A stretch of DNA of 64,000 nucleotides, from the NCBI RefSeq assembly GCF_018499875.1, contig NZ_JAHBAY010000023.1, positions 1 to 64,000 on the forward strand. Direction: 5' to 3'. Position numbers and translations under genes: made by a program. Shown piece after piece: positions 34,554 to 43,087 of this stretch (position 1 is the first letter of the stretch; each line of letters starts with the position of its first letter). The notes beneath the pieces are model-generated. The model ran no database searches. It was not told the origin of the DNA and worked only from the letters and a program-made list of their open reading frames with translations. The stretch comes from Kineosporia corallincola. GTDB taxonomy: Bacteria > Actinomycetota > Actinomycetes > Actinomycetales > Kineosporiaceae.

Positions 34554-34985
34554 ATGCCCGAACCCGCCTTCGATCCCGCCACCGACTACCCGGTCAGCAC
34601 GAAGCGCCCGGACCTGCTGAGAACTCCCACGGGCAAGCCGATCTCCGAGCTGACGATGCAGAACGTGGTGTCCGGGCGGGTGCAGCCGGAAGACCTCCGC
34701 ATCGCTCCGGGCACCCTGCGGATCCAGGCCGAGGTGGCCGACGCCTCCGGCCGCCCGCAGCTCGGGCAGAACTTCCGCCGGGCCGCCGAGCTGATCGCGG
34801 TCTCCGACGCCCGGGTGCTCGAGATGTACAACGCCCTGCGCCCGCACGCCTCCACCCGGGAACAGCTCCTGGCGATCGCCGACGAGCTGGAGAGCGGCTA
34901 CGGCGGGCAGGCCACGGCCGCCCTGGTGCGGGAGGCCGCCGAGGTGTACGAACGCCGCGGCCTGCTGGCCGCCCCCGAGGCCTGA
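34554..34985 (+). CDS. Diol/glycerol dehydratase, small subunit
   Basis: Gamma subunit of the adenosylcobalamin-dependent diol/glycerol dehydratase, 143 aa. YPVSTKRPDLLRTPTGKPISELTM, LRIAPGTLRIQAEVA and QLGQNFRRAAELIAVSDARVLEMYNALRP are family hallmarks (the longest is cited by position 64-92). The length matches the Klebsiella glycerol dehydratase subunit (about 141) rather than PduE (about 172), so the N-terminal extension used for microcompartment packing is absent. Unusually it is the first gene of the operon; the usual order is large-medium-small. Confidence 0.92.
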   Translation: MPEPAFDPATDYPVSTKRPDLLRTPTGKPISELTMQNVVSGRVQPEDLRIAPGTLRIQAEVADASGRPQLGQNFRRAAELIAVSDARVLEMYNALRPHASTREQLLAIADELESGYGGQATAALVREAAEVYERRGLLAAPEA

Positions 34986-35015
34986 CGACCCGCACGACGC
35001 TGGAGGAGCCGTTCG

Positions 35016-36728
35016 ATGCCATCCCTTCCGCACCACGAAAACCCCACTCCGCGGCACTCTTTGCGCAACCAGATCCTGGAGGACCGGCCCGTCAACCAGG
35101 ACGGCTTCGTGCAGGAGTGGCCCGAGGTCGGCATGGTCGCGATGGACAGCGAGTTCGACCCCCGGCCCAGCATCCGGATCGAGAACGGCCGGGTGGCCGA
35201 GATGGACGGCCGCGAACGCGCCGACTTCGACTTCCTCGACCAGTTCATCGCCGACCACGCGATCGACGTGGACGCCGCCGAGCGGGCCATGGCACTCGGC
35301 CCGGGCACGGTGGCCCGCATGCTGGTCGACCCGAACGTGACCCGTGACGAGGTGCTGCGCACCGCAAGGGGTCTCACGCCGGCCGCGCTGCTGGAGACGG
35401 TGCGGCGGATGAACATCGTCGAGATCATGATGGGCATGCAGAAGATGCGCGCCCGGCGCACGCCGGCCAACCAGGCGCACTGCACCAGCGCCCGGGACAA
35501 CCCGCTCCAGGTGGCGATGGAGGCCGCCGAGGCGTCGCTGCGCGGGTTCTCCGAACTCGAGACCACGCTCGGCGTGGTGCGTTACGCACCGCTGGTGGCG
35601 ATCGCGCTCCAGGTCGGCGGCCAGGTGGGACGCGGCGGCCGGCTCACCCAGTGCGCGCTGGAGGAGGCCACCGAACTCGACCTGGGCATGCGCGGCATCA
35701 CCGCCTACGCCGAGACCATCTCGGTCTACGGCACCGAGTCGGTGTTCGTCGACGGCGACGACACCCCCTGGTCCAAGGCGTTTCTCGCGGCCGCCTACGC
35801 CTCCCGCGGGATCAAGATGCGCTTCACCTCCGGCACCGGCTCCGAGGTGCAGATGGGCAACGCCGAGGGCCGTTCCATGCTCTACCTGGAGATCCGCTGC
35901 ATCCTGGTGACGAAGGGCGCCGGGGTGCAGGGCCTCCAGAACGGCTCGATCAGCTGCATCGGGGTGCCGGGCGCGGTGCCGTCGGGCATCCGCGCGGTGG
36001 CGGCCGAGAACATGATCGCCAGCATGCTCGACCTGGAGTGCGCGTCCGGCAACGACCAGTCGTTCAGCCACTCCCCGATGCGCCGCACCTCCCGGCTGAT
36101 GCCGCAGATCATGGCCGGCACCGACTTCGTCTGCTCCGGCTACTCGGCGACCCCCAACTACGACAACATGTTCGCCGGTTCCAACGTCGACGCCGAGGAC
36201 TACGACGACTGGAACGCGATCCAGCGCGACTACCAGATCGACGGCGGGCTCCAGCACGTCGGTGAGGCCGAGATCCTGGCCGCCCGGAGCCGGGCCGGGC
36301 ACGCGCTCCAGGCCGTGTTCGCCCACCTCGGCCTGCCCCCGATCACCGACCGCGAGATCGAGACCGCCGTCTACGCGCACGGTTCCAACGACCTGCTGCC
36401 CCGCGACGTGCTGGAGGACCTGAAGGGCGCGCAGTCGGTGACGGACCGCGGCGTGACCGGTCTCGACCTGGTGAAGGCCCTGCACGAGGGCGGTTTCGCC
36501 GACGTCGCCGACCATCTGCTCACCGTGCTGCGGCAGCGGGTGTCCGGCGACCTGCTCCAGACCAGCGCCATTCTCGACGACAACCTGGAGCCACTGTCGG
36601 CGGTGAACGACGCCAACGACTACACCGGCCCGGGCACCGGCTACCGCCCCTCCGGCGAGCGCTGGGAGCGGATGAAGAGGCTGCGGCACGTGACCAGCGC
36701 GGAGAACCCGGAACTGGAGGTCAGCTGA
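35016..36728 (+). CDS. Diol/glycerol dehydratase, large (catalytic) subunit
   Basis: Alpha subunit of the B12-dependent enzyme that dehydrates 1,2-diols or glycerol to aldehydes by a radical mechanism; 570 aa. The TIM barrel residues known from Klebsiella are conserved in context: Gln and His in TPANQAHCTSARDNP, Glu in AAEASLRGFSE, Glu in ITAYAETISVYGTE, Asp in CASGNDQSFSHS and Ser in CSGYSATPNYDNMFAGSN. Starts 30 bases after the small-subunit stop; its TGA overlaps the next ATG by one base (TGATG). Confidence 0.95.
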   Translation: MPSLPHHENPTPRHSLRNQILEDRPVNQDGFVQEWPEVGMVAMDSEFDPRPSIRIENGRVAEMDGRERADFDFLDQFIADHAIDVDAAERAMALGPGTVARMLVDPNVTRDEVLRTARGLTPAALLETVRRMNIVEIMMGMQKMRARRTPANQAHCTSARDNPLQVAMEAAEASLRGFSELETTLGVVRYAPLVAIALQVGGQVGRGGRLTQCALEEATELDLGMRGITAYAETISVYGTESVFVDGDDTPWSKAFLAAAYASRGIKMRFTSGTGSEVQMGNAEGRSMLYLEIRCILVTKGAGVQGLQNGSISCIGVPGAVPSGIRAVAAENMIASMLDLECASGNDQSFSHSPMRRTSRLMPQIMAGTDFVCSGYSATPNYDNMFAGSNVDAEDYDDWNAIQRDYQIDGGLQHVGEAEILAARSRAGHALQAVFAHLGLPPITDREIETAVYAHGSNDLLPRDVLEDLKGAQSVTDRGVTGLDLVKALHEGGFADVADHLLTVLRQRVSGDLLQTSAILDDNLEPLSAVNDANDYTGPGTGYRPSGERWERMKRLRHVTSAENPELEVS

Positions 36729-37303
36729 TGGCGACCACGACCGCCCCCGGCATCGAGCTGCGCGAGATCGGCCGGGCCGGGCACGGGACCCGGCCGGACG
36801 AGGTGGTGCTCGCCCTCTCCCCCGGGTTCGCCGGGTTCTTCACGAGAACCATCACCGACATCCCGCACGCGCAGGTGGTCCGGCAGATCCTGGCCGGCAT
36901 CGAGGAGCAGGGCGGCCAGGCCCGGGTGATCCGGCTGCACGCCACCGCCGACCTGGCCGCGGTGGCGCACACCGCGGCCCGGCTGTCCGGCTCGGGCATC
37001 GGGATCGGCGTGCTGTCGCGCGGCACCAGCATGATCCACCAGAAGGACCTGCCCCGGCTCAGTTCCCTGGAGCTGTTCCCGCAGTCGCCCCTGATGACGC
37101 CCGAGGTGTTCCGGGCGATCGGCCGCAACGCCGCGCAGTACGCCAAGGGCGAGTCGCCGCAGCCGGTTCCGACCCTGAACGACCAGATGGCCCGGCCCCG
37201 CTGGCAGGCCAAGGCCGCCCTGCTGCACCTCAAGGAGTGCGAGCTGCTGGTCAAGGGTGCACCGGCGACCGAGGTGGAGCCCGTCATCGACGATCCGGCA
37301 TGA
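36728..37303 (+). CDS. Diol/glycerol dehydratase, medium subunit
   Basis: Beta subunit, 191 aa, which helps bind the cobalamin. Typical segments are GTRPDEVVLALSPGFAGFF, ARVIRLHATADLAAVAHTAARLSGSGIGIG, SRGTSMIHQKDLPRLSSLELFPQSP and YAKGESPQPVPTLNDQMARP (cited in pieces). The length matches glycerol dehydratase (about 194) and lacks the amphipathic N-terminal packing helix of PduD (about 224). Translationally coupled on both sides by overlapping start/stop codons. Confidence 0.94.
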   Translation: MATTTAPGIELREIGRAGHGTRPDEVVLALSPGFAGFFTRTITDIPHAQVVRQILAGIEEQGGQARVIRLHATADLAAVAHTAARLSGSGIGIGVLSRGTSMIHQKDLPRLSSLELFPQSPLMTPEVFRAIGRNAAQYAKGESPQPVPTLNDQMARPRWQAKAALLHLKECELLVKGAPATEVEPVIDDPA

Positions 37304-39117
37304 GCCCGGGGATCGTCGCCGGGGTCGACATCGGCAACTCCACCACCGAGGCCTGCGCCTTCGAGGATCCCGTATTCCTCGGCAGCGGACTGGTTCCCAC
37401 CACCGGGATCAAGGGCACGACCAGAAATGTGGACGGCGTGGAGGCCGCGATCCGCGCGGCCCTGCGCAGCAGCGGCCGGCCCCTGGAAGACCTGACCCGG
37501 GTGTTCGTGAACGAGGCGACCCCGGTGATCAGCGGCCTGGCGATGGAGACCATCACCGAGACCCTGATCACCGAGTCGACGATGATCGGCCACGACCCGC
37601 GCACCCCCGGCGGAGCCGGGCTCGGCGTGGGCGTCACCGTGCCGTTCGCCGAACTGGACGAATGTTCGCCCGGCGACGCGGTGATCGCGGTGGTGCCGGC
37701 CGGGATCGACTTCGCGGTGGTCGGCAAGGCCCTGAACGCCGCCCTGGAACGCGGCGTCGACCTGCGCGGGGCGGTGCTCGGCGCCGACGACGCGGTGCTG
37801 GTGAGCAACCGGCTGAACCGCCCGGTGCCGATCGTCGACGAGGTGCGCCGGGTCGAGGCGGTGCCGGCCGGCATGACCGCGGCCGTCGAGGTGGCAGCGC
37901 CGGGCCGCACCATCCGCACGCTCTGCGACGCCTACGGGCTCGCCACCGTGTTCTCGCTGGACGCCGAGCAGACCCGGGCGGTGGCACCGGTGGCCCGGGC
38001 GCTCACCGGCATCCGGTCGGCGGTGGTGGTGCGCACCCCCTCGGGTGAGGTCAGCGACCGCCGCATCCCGGCCGGAACCCTGGAGCTGCACGGGGATTCG
38101 GCCACCCTGCGGATCGACGTGTCGGAGGGCGCCGAGGCGATCATGGCCCTGGCCGGCCGGCTCGCCCCGCTGCGCGACGCGACCGGCGAGGCGGGCACCA
38201 ACGTCGGCGGCATGCTGGCCACGGTGCGGCAGAACATGGCCGACGTGGCCGAGCTGGGCCCGGATCAGGTGCGGATCGGCGACCTGCTGGCCGTGGACAC
38301 CTTCGTGCCGCGCGAGGTGCGCGGCGGGCTGGCCGGGGAGGTGGCGCTGGAGAACGCGGTGGCGCTGGCCGCGATGGTGCGCACCAGCCACGGCCCGATG
38401 CGGCAGGTGGCCGACGTGATCGCCGGCCGGCTGCGGCAACAGGGGGCGCACGACGTGGAGGTGGTGATCGGCGGGGTGGAGGCCGAGATGGCCACGCGCG
38501 GCGCGCTGACCACGCCGGGCACCGAAAGACCGCTCGTGGTGCTGGATCTGGGTGGCGGATCGACCGACGCCGCGCTGGCCGGGCCGGACGGCCGGATCAG
38601 CACCGTGCACGTGGCGGGGGCCGGTGACCTGGTCACCCGGCTGATCGCCGCCGAGCTGGGCGTGCGACGCGACCTGGCCGAGGAGATCAAGCAGTGCCCG
38701 CTGGCCCGGTCGGAGAGCTTCTTCCACCTGCGCCTGGAGAACGGCACCGTGCGGTTCTTCGACCAGCCGCTGGCCCCGGAGCTCTTCGCCCGGGTGCTCA
38801 CTCTCGGGGAACACGCGATGACGCCCGTGCCGACCCGGCACGGTCTCGACCGGATCCGGCAGGTGCGACGCACGGCGAAACAGCGGGTCTTCGTGGTCAA
38901 CGCGCTGCGGGCGCTCCGCCAGGTCGCCCCCTACCAGGACCTGCGGCAGATCGGGTTCGTCGTGCTGCTGGGCGGTTCCGCGCTGGACTTCGAGATCCCC
39001 GAGCTGGTCGCCGACGCCCTGGCCCCGTTCGGGATCGTCTGCGGCACCGGCAACGTGCGCGGCACCGAGGGTCCACGTAACGCGGTGGCCAGCGGGCTGG
39101 TGCTGGCCAGATGCTGA
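37300..39117 (+). CDS. Diol dehydratase-reactivating factor, large subunit
   Basis: Actin-like ATPase of 605 aa that exchanges damaged cobalamin out of the inactivated dehydratase (DdrA/PduG/DhaF). The phosphate motifs are VAGVDIGNSTTEACAF at the N-terminus and LVVLDLGGGSTDAALAGPDG later; PTTGIKGTTRNVDG, the swiveling domain and FVVLLGGSALDFEIPE follow in the expected order. The start ATG overlaps the medium-subunit stop (ATGA). Length is normal for the family (about 605-610). Confidence 0.95.
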   Translation: MSPGIVAGVDIGNSTTEACAFEDPVFLGSGLVPTTGIKGTTRNVDGVEAAIRAALRSSGRPLEDLTRVFVNEATPVISGLAMETITETLITESTMIGHDPRTPGGAGLGVGVTVPFAELDECSPGDAVIAVVPAGIDFAVVGKALNAALERGVDLRGAVLGADDAVLVSNRLNRPVPIVDEVRRVEAVPAGMTAAVEVAAPGRTIRTLCDAYGLATVFSLDAEQTRAVAPVARALTGIRSAVVVRTPSGEVSDRRIPAGTLELHGDSATLRIDVSEGAEAIMALAGRLAPLRDATGEAGTNVGGMLATVRQNMADVAELGPDQVRIGDLLAVDTFVPREVRGGLAGEVALENAVALAAMVRTSHGPMRQVADVIAGRLRQQGAHDVEVVIGGVEAEMATRGALTTPGTERPLVVLDLGGGSTDAALAGPDGRISTVHVAGAGDLVTRLIAAELGVRRDLAEEIKQCPLARSESFFHLRLENGTVRFFDQPLAPELFARVLTLGEHAMTPVPTRHGLDRIRQVRRTAKQRVFVVNALRALRQVAPYQDLRQIGFVVLLGGSALDFEIPELVADALAPFGIVCGTGNVRGTEGPRNAVASGLVLARC

Positions 39118-39437
39118 TCCGGCCGCACATTCTCGTGCTCACCGCGGGGCGGGGCGAGCCGCTGCGCCAGCTCTGCGCCGGCATCGAGGAGGAGGGCGTG
39201 CCGTTCGAGGTGCGGCGCGGCACCCCGGGAACCGCGGCGAGTCTGGCCGTCGAGGCCGCACGGCGATCCCCGCTGGGTGTCGGCGTCGGGCTGGACGCGA
39301 CCGGTCTGATCGTCGTCCATCATTCGAAACTGCCCGACACGCAACCGGTCACCCGCACCCGCGAGGCGCGCCGGGCGGGCCGCCACGCCGCCCGGATCGT
39401 CACCGGGACACCGCTGGACCTCGAGGAGAACCGATGA
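39111..39437 (+). CDS. Diol dehydratase-reactivating factor, small subunit
   Basis: Small chaperone subunit (DdrB/PduH/GdrB), 108 aa, that pairs with the large reactivase and displaces the dehydratase medium subunit. Features: RPHILVLTAGRGEPLRQLCAGIEEEGVPFEV, LGVGVGLDATGLIVVHHSKLP and a basic TREARRAGRHAARIV helix (cited in parts). It overlaps the preceding gene by 7 bases and the following one by 4, so its synthesis is coupled. Confidence 0.9.
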   Translation: MLIRPHILVLTAGRGEPLRQLCAGIEEEGVPFEVRRGTPGTAASLAVEAARRSPLGVGVGLDATGLIVVHHSKLPDTQPVTRTREARRAGRHAARIVTGTPLDLEENR

Positions 39438-39886
39438 GCAGCCTGAACCTGGCCGACGCCCGGCGGATGATCGACGCCGGGATCCGCGAGGCCGACCGAA
39501 TCGGCCGGCCGATGAACATCGCCGTGGTGGACGACGGCGGGCACCTGGTCGCGTTCGTGCGGATGGACGGCGCGATCAAGGCCAGTATCGACATCTCCAC
39601 GCGCAAGGCGAGAACCTCGGTGCTGATGGAGACGCCCACGTCCGACCTGGCCGGGGCCACCCAGCCGGGCGCCGAACTGTACGGCCTGGAACATCTTTCC
39701 GGTGGCCTGGTGACGTTCGGCGGCGGCATCCCGGTGACCCGCGACGGCCGCGTGGTGGGGGCCGTCGGGGTCAGCGCAGGTTCGGTGGAGGAAGACGTGA
39801 CGGTGGCCACGGCAGCTGTGGCGGCAGTGGCGACACACCAGGAGGCTCAGGCGGAGCCGCTGCTCTCCCGCACCACCAGCTCGTGA
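39434..39886 (+). CDS. GlcG/HbpS family protein
   Basis: Protein of 150 aa with the heme-degrading/GlcG-like fold: LADARRMIDAGIREADRIGRPMNIAVVDDGGHLVAFVRMDGA, TRKARTSVLMETPTSDLA, GGIPVTRDGRVVGAVGVSAGS (given in pieces). The same domain occurs as the C-terminal part of some PduO proteins and as a stand-alone gene in diol dehydratase clusters. Here no cobalamin adenosyltransferase domain accompanies it. Starts on an ATGA overlap with the reactivase gene; its last 40 bases overlap the convergent lacI gene. Confidence 0.88.
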   Translation: MSSLNLADARRMIDAGIREADRIGRPMNIAVVDDGGHLVAFVRMDGAIKASIDISTRKARTSVLMETPTSDLAGATQPGAELYGLEHLSGGLVTFGGGIPVTRDGRVVGAVGVSAGSVEEDVTVATAAVAAVATHQEAQAEPLLSRTTSS

Positions 39887-40854
39887 GCGACGCTGACCTC
39901 CCGCACCGCACCGGCCGGGTCGTCGAGCCGGGCCAGCAACGTGTCCACCGCGGCCTGGGCGATGCCGGCCTTGTCGGGCCGCACCGACGACAGCGACGGG
40001 GTGGAGAACCGGGACGCCTCGATGTCGTCGAACCCGATCACCGCCATGTCTTCCGGCACCCGTACGTTCTGCTCGTGCAGTTCGCGCAGTGCCCCGGCGG
40101 CCAGCTCGTCGCTGAAACAGAACAGCGCATCGGGCCGTTCGGGCCAGGCCAGCAGTTCCCGCACGGCGGTGGCGGCACTGCCCCGGCGGTAGTCGGCGGT
40201 GCGCAGGTACCGGCCCTCCGGGTCGAGACCGGCGGCCCGCATGCCCAGCCGGAAACCCTTCAGCCGGTACTTCGACGTGGCGTCCCGGGCGCCGCCGCTG
40301 CCGCCGAGCGCGGCGATCCGGGTGCGGCCCCGCCCGGCCAGGTGCGCCACGGCCTGCCGGGCGGCCTCCACGTTGTCGATGCCGACGTGGTCGAGCGAGG
40401 TGCGGGCGGTGCGCTCGCCGAGCAGAACCATCGGCCGCCCGCCGGCCAGGCCGGCCAGGTCCACGCCGCGCAGCCCGAGTGAACTGAACAGCACCCCGTC
40501 GACCCAGCTGGCCTGGGCGATCGTCTCCAGCAGGGCGCGCTCGCGCTGCGGGTCGCCACCGGACTCGTCGATCTGCACGGTGCAGCCCACCGAGCTGGCG
40601 TAGTCGACCACCTCGTGGGCAAGCTCACCGAAGTACGACACGTTGATCTCGGGCAGCACCAGCATGATGATGCCGGTGCGGCCCTGCCGCAGGCTGCGGG
40701 CCACCAGGTTGGGCCGGTAGTTCAGCTCTTCCAGCGCGGCCTGCACCCGGGCCCGGGTGGCGGGGGCGATGTGCTGGAAGCCGTTCACCACGTTGGAGAC
40801 CGTGCGGACCGAGACACCGGCCCGCTCGGCCACGTCGCGCAAGGTCACCGCCAT
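39847..40854 (-). CDS. LacI family transcriptional regulator
   Basis: Repressor of 335 aa with a typical HTH and hinge (VTLRDVAERAGVSVRTVSNVVNGFQHI...TRARVQAALEELNYRPN) and a periplasmic-binding-protein-like effector domain (IMLVLPEINVSYFGELAHEVV, VIGFDDIEASRFSTPSLSSV). It is convergent with the dehydratase operon (40-base overlap at 3' ends) and upstream-adjacent to a GH2 gene on the same strand. It is the best candidate for the regulator that binds the TTGCAWCGATGCAA palindromes between the GH2 and ABC importer genes. Confidence 0.9.
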   Translation of the reverse strand: MAVTLRDVAERAGVSVRTVSNVVNGFQHIAPATRARVQAALEELNYRPNLVARSLRQGRTGIIMLVLPEINVSYFGELAHEVVDYASSVGCTVQIDESGGDPQRERALLETIAQASWVDGVLFSSLGLRGVDLAGLAGGRPMVLLGERTARTSLDHVGIDNVEAARQAVAHLAGRGRTRIAALGGSGGARDATSKYRLKGFRLGMRAAGLDPEGRYLRTADYRRGSAATAVRELLAWPERPDALFCFSDELAAGALRELHEQNVRVPEDMAVIGFDDIEASRFSTPSLSSVRPDKAGIAQAAVDTLLARLDDPAGAVREVSVAHELVVRESSGSA

Positions 40855-40873
40855 CCGCGCACCTTCTCACATC

Positions 40874-40901
40874 CCCCGCCGCCGGTGTGAGGGCGGCGGG
40901 G
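40874..40901 (-). terminator. Hairpin downstream of the GH2 gene
   Basis: CCCCGCCGCC (40874-40883) pairs with GGCGGCGGGG (40892-40901) over an 8-base loop, 30 bases past the GH2 stop on the minus strand and just upstream of the lacI start. Confidence 0.75.
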
Positions 40902-40930
40902 CGCACGATCACGCACCCGCCGCCCCGGGT

Positions 40931-42796
40931 TCAGTCCTGCCAGCCGTTCGTCGCCCCGGCCTCCAGCTTCCTGCCCTCCCGGGTGCCCGTGACGATCGCC
41001 CGGATCGTCTCCACCGGCAGCTTCGGGGTGCCGTCGGCGTAGAGCAGGCCGTTGGTCTCCTGGCCGGTGTCCATGAACTGGGTGTAGCAGAAGCCGACCA
41101 GCGTGGGGGCCTCGCGCAGGGCGTCGAACAGTTCGCCCACCACGCCCTCGTACTCGGCCGGGCTGGTGACGCTGGCGTAACCCCAGTTCTCCGGGTCGGC
41201 CGACAGCGAGATGCCGCCGAACTCGGTGAGCATCAGCGGGGCCACCCCGGCGTCCCACTTGGCCAGGGCCGCCGGGTCGACGATCGGTTTGCGCCCCTGC
41301 ACGCCGAGCTCGGAGCGCACCGTGGCGTCGGCCGCGGCCGCGGAGCCCCAGAGCCGGATCAGGCCGGGCCCGTTCGTGGTGTAGTCGTGGATGCCCATGA
41401 TGTCGCTGTCGACGTGTTCCCAGCCGTCGTTCGAGATCACCGGGCGAGTCGGGTCGAGGGCACGGGTGAGCGCGCTGAGGCCCTTGGCGAAGTTCTGCTG
41501 CGCCACGTCGTGGGCGATGTCCTGCACGCCCCAGCTCTCGTTGAACGGCACCCAGACCACCACGCTGGGGTGGCTGCGGTCACGCCGCACCAGCTCCAGC
41601 CACTCGGCCGTGAGCAGTTCCACCGCGGTGTTCGAGAACGAGTACGCCGCAGCGGTTTCGCCCCAGACCATCAGGCCGAGCCGGTCGGCCCAGTAGAGGA
41701 ACCGCGGGTCCTCGGCCTTCTGGTGGTTGCGCACCGAGTTGAAGCCCATCGCGATCAGCAGCTCGACCTCGGCGCGCAGCTGGCCGGTGCCGGTGTTCGC
41801 GTTGTGGGTGTCGGGGCGGTAGCCCTGGTTCAGCACGGAGCGGGTGTAGATCGGCGCGTCGTTCAGCTTGAACGCCCCGCCGCCCACCGAAACCGTGCGC
41901 AGGCCGGTATAACTCGCCACCTCGTCGAGCACCTCGCCACCGGCCCGGTCCCGCAGCACCACGGCGATGTCGATCAGGTTCGGGTGCTCCGGGCTCCACA
42001 GCAGCCGGGCCCGGTCCTGGCCGTTGACCAGGGCCGCCAGCCGCAGGTCGACCGGCACGGTGGCGCCCTGCACCAGCACCGACCCGAAGGCCAGCACCTC
42101 GTCGCCGAAGCTCACCTCGACGTCGAGAACGGCCGGGGCGGAAGGGATCCGGTTCAGCGTGACCTCGCCGCGCAGCGCGCAGCCGGCCACGTCGGGACGC
42201 CAGTACACCTCGGTGACATGCGCGGCCGGCACCGACTCGGCCCAGACCGTCTGCCAGATCCCGGTGGTGCGCTCGTACCAGATGCCGTGGGTCCGGTCCC
42301 GCCAGTCCTGCTTGCCGCGGGGTGCCTCCATGCTGAACGGGTCGTCCTCGGCACGCACCACCAGCAGGTGCTCGCCGGCGCCGGGCGTGAGCAGGTCGGT
42401 GACGTCCACGGTGAACGGCGTCTGCCCGCCGACGTGGTGCCCGGCGTGCTGTCCGTCGATCCAGACGTCGGCGCGGAAGTCCACGGCGCCGAAGTGGATC
42501 AGCGCACGTCGTCCACCGTCGGTCGCCAGCGCGGCACCGTCGACCGTGCGGCGGTACCAGACCACCGGATGGAAGCCGGTGTCGTGGATGCCCGAGGCCG
42601 GGGACTCCGGCGGGTAGGGCACCTGGATCGTGCGGTCGAAAACCGGGGCAGACTCGAAACCGGCCGCGTACCAGCGCTCCGCGCGCCCGGCGTCCGCGTC
42701 GTCGTGGGCGAAGTCCCAGCTTCCGTCCAGGCCGGTCCAGTCACCCCGGGCCAGGATCGGCCGGGGGTACGAGCCGTCCTGCTGTGTCGCCTTCAC
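40931..42796 (-). CDS. Glycoside hydrolase family 2 protein
   Basis: Glycosidase of 621 aa with the GH2 layout: an N-terminal jelly-roll sugar-binding domain (WYRRTVDGAAL, FGAVDFRADVWIDGQHAGHHVGGQTPF), an immunoglobulin-like domain (about 190-300), and a TIM barrel. The acid/base Glu is in VVWVPFNESWGVQD and the nucleophile Glu in LMLTEFGGISL. No signal peptide, so it is cytoplasmic and acts on imported oligosaccharide. Beta-galactosidase, -glucuronidase or -mannosidase cannot be distinguished by eye. Divergent from a sugar importer, with two LacI-type palindromes between them. Confidence 0.9.
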   Translation of the reverse strand: MKATQQDGSYPRPILARGDWTGLDGSWDFAHDDADAGRAERWYAAGFESAPVFDRTIQVPYPPESPASGIHDTGFHPVVWYRRTVDGAALATDGGRRALIHFGAVDFRADVWIDGQHAGHHVGGQTPFTVDVTDLLTPGAGEHLLVVRAEDDPFSMEAPRGKQDWRDRTHGIWYERTTGIWQTVWAESVPAAHVTEVYWRPDVAGCALRGEVTLNRIPSAPAVLDVEVSFGDEVLAFGSVLVQGATVPVDLRLAALVNGQDRARLLWSPEHPNLIDIAVVLRDRAGGEVLDEVASYTGLRTVSVGGGAFKLNDAPIYTRSVLNQGYRPDTHNANTGTGQLRAEVELLIAMGFNSVRNHQKAEDPRFLYWADRLGLMVWGETAAAYSFSNTAVELLTAEWLELVRRDRSHPSVVVWVPFNESWGVQDIAHDVAQQNFAKGLSALTRALDPTRPVISNDGWEHVDSDIMGIHDYTTNGPGLIRLWGSAAAADATVRSELGVQGRKPIVDPAALAKWDAGVAPLMLTEFGGISLSADPENWGYASVTSPAEYEGVVGELFDALREAPTLVGFCYTQFMDTGQETNGLLYADGTPKLPVETIRAIVTGTREGRKLEAGATNGWQD

Positions 42797-42814
42797 GTCT
42801 GAGCCCTCTCCTCT

Positions 42815-42873
42815 GCACCTTCACGAGCACCTTCACGAGCACCGTCCGCGGACACCGCTCACGAGCACCTTCA
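42815..42873. repeat. Short direct repeats upstream of the GH2 gene
   Basis: CACCTTCACGAG occurs at 42815-42826 and again at 42827-42838; a third partial copy CACGAGCACCTTCAC lies at 42859-42873. They are within the 291-base GH2/importer intergenic region, close to the GH2 start. Confidence 0.75.
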
Positions 42874-42918
42874 CCGACATGCGCCGCCGTCGGTCCGGTG
42901 ACAGCATGATGCCTGCCT

Positions 42919-42932
42919 TTGCAACGATGCAA
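42919..42932. promoter_or_regulatory. LacI-type operator candidate, site 1
   Basis: TTGCAACGATGCAA is a dyad with one mismatched arm position around a central CG, 87 bases from site 2, in the region between the divergent GH2 and importer genes. Confidence 0.65.
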
Positions 42933-43006
42933 CATGCAGGTCAGCAAAATCCCGTAGCCGCCCGGACACGCTGGGCGCACGACCGGAAAAGCTGTCCGGG
43001 CAGGTC

Positions 43007-43020
43007 TTGCATCGATGCAA
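43007..43020. promoter_or_regulatory. LacI-type operator candidate, site 2
   Basis: TTGCATCGATGCAA is a perfect 14-bp palindrome with the central CG usual for LacI-family operators, 67 bases before the substrate-binding protein start. With site 1 it could support looping by a tetrameric regulator. Confidence 0.75.
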
Positions 43021-43087
43021 ACGGGTGTGTCAAGGTCCAGCCACTTAGCTAGAGCGCGCGGGCCGCACAATGAGGAGCGAATGCCGT

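Noticed and set aside
33975-36689. Minus-strand open frame of about 900 codons
   Set aside because: Complement of gluconokinase and the dehydratase genes, which have unmistakable family motifs.
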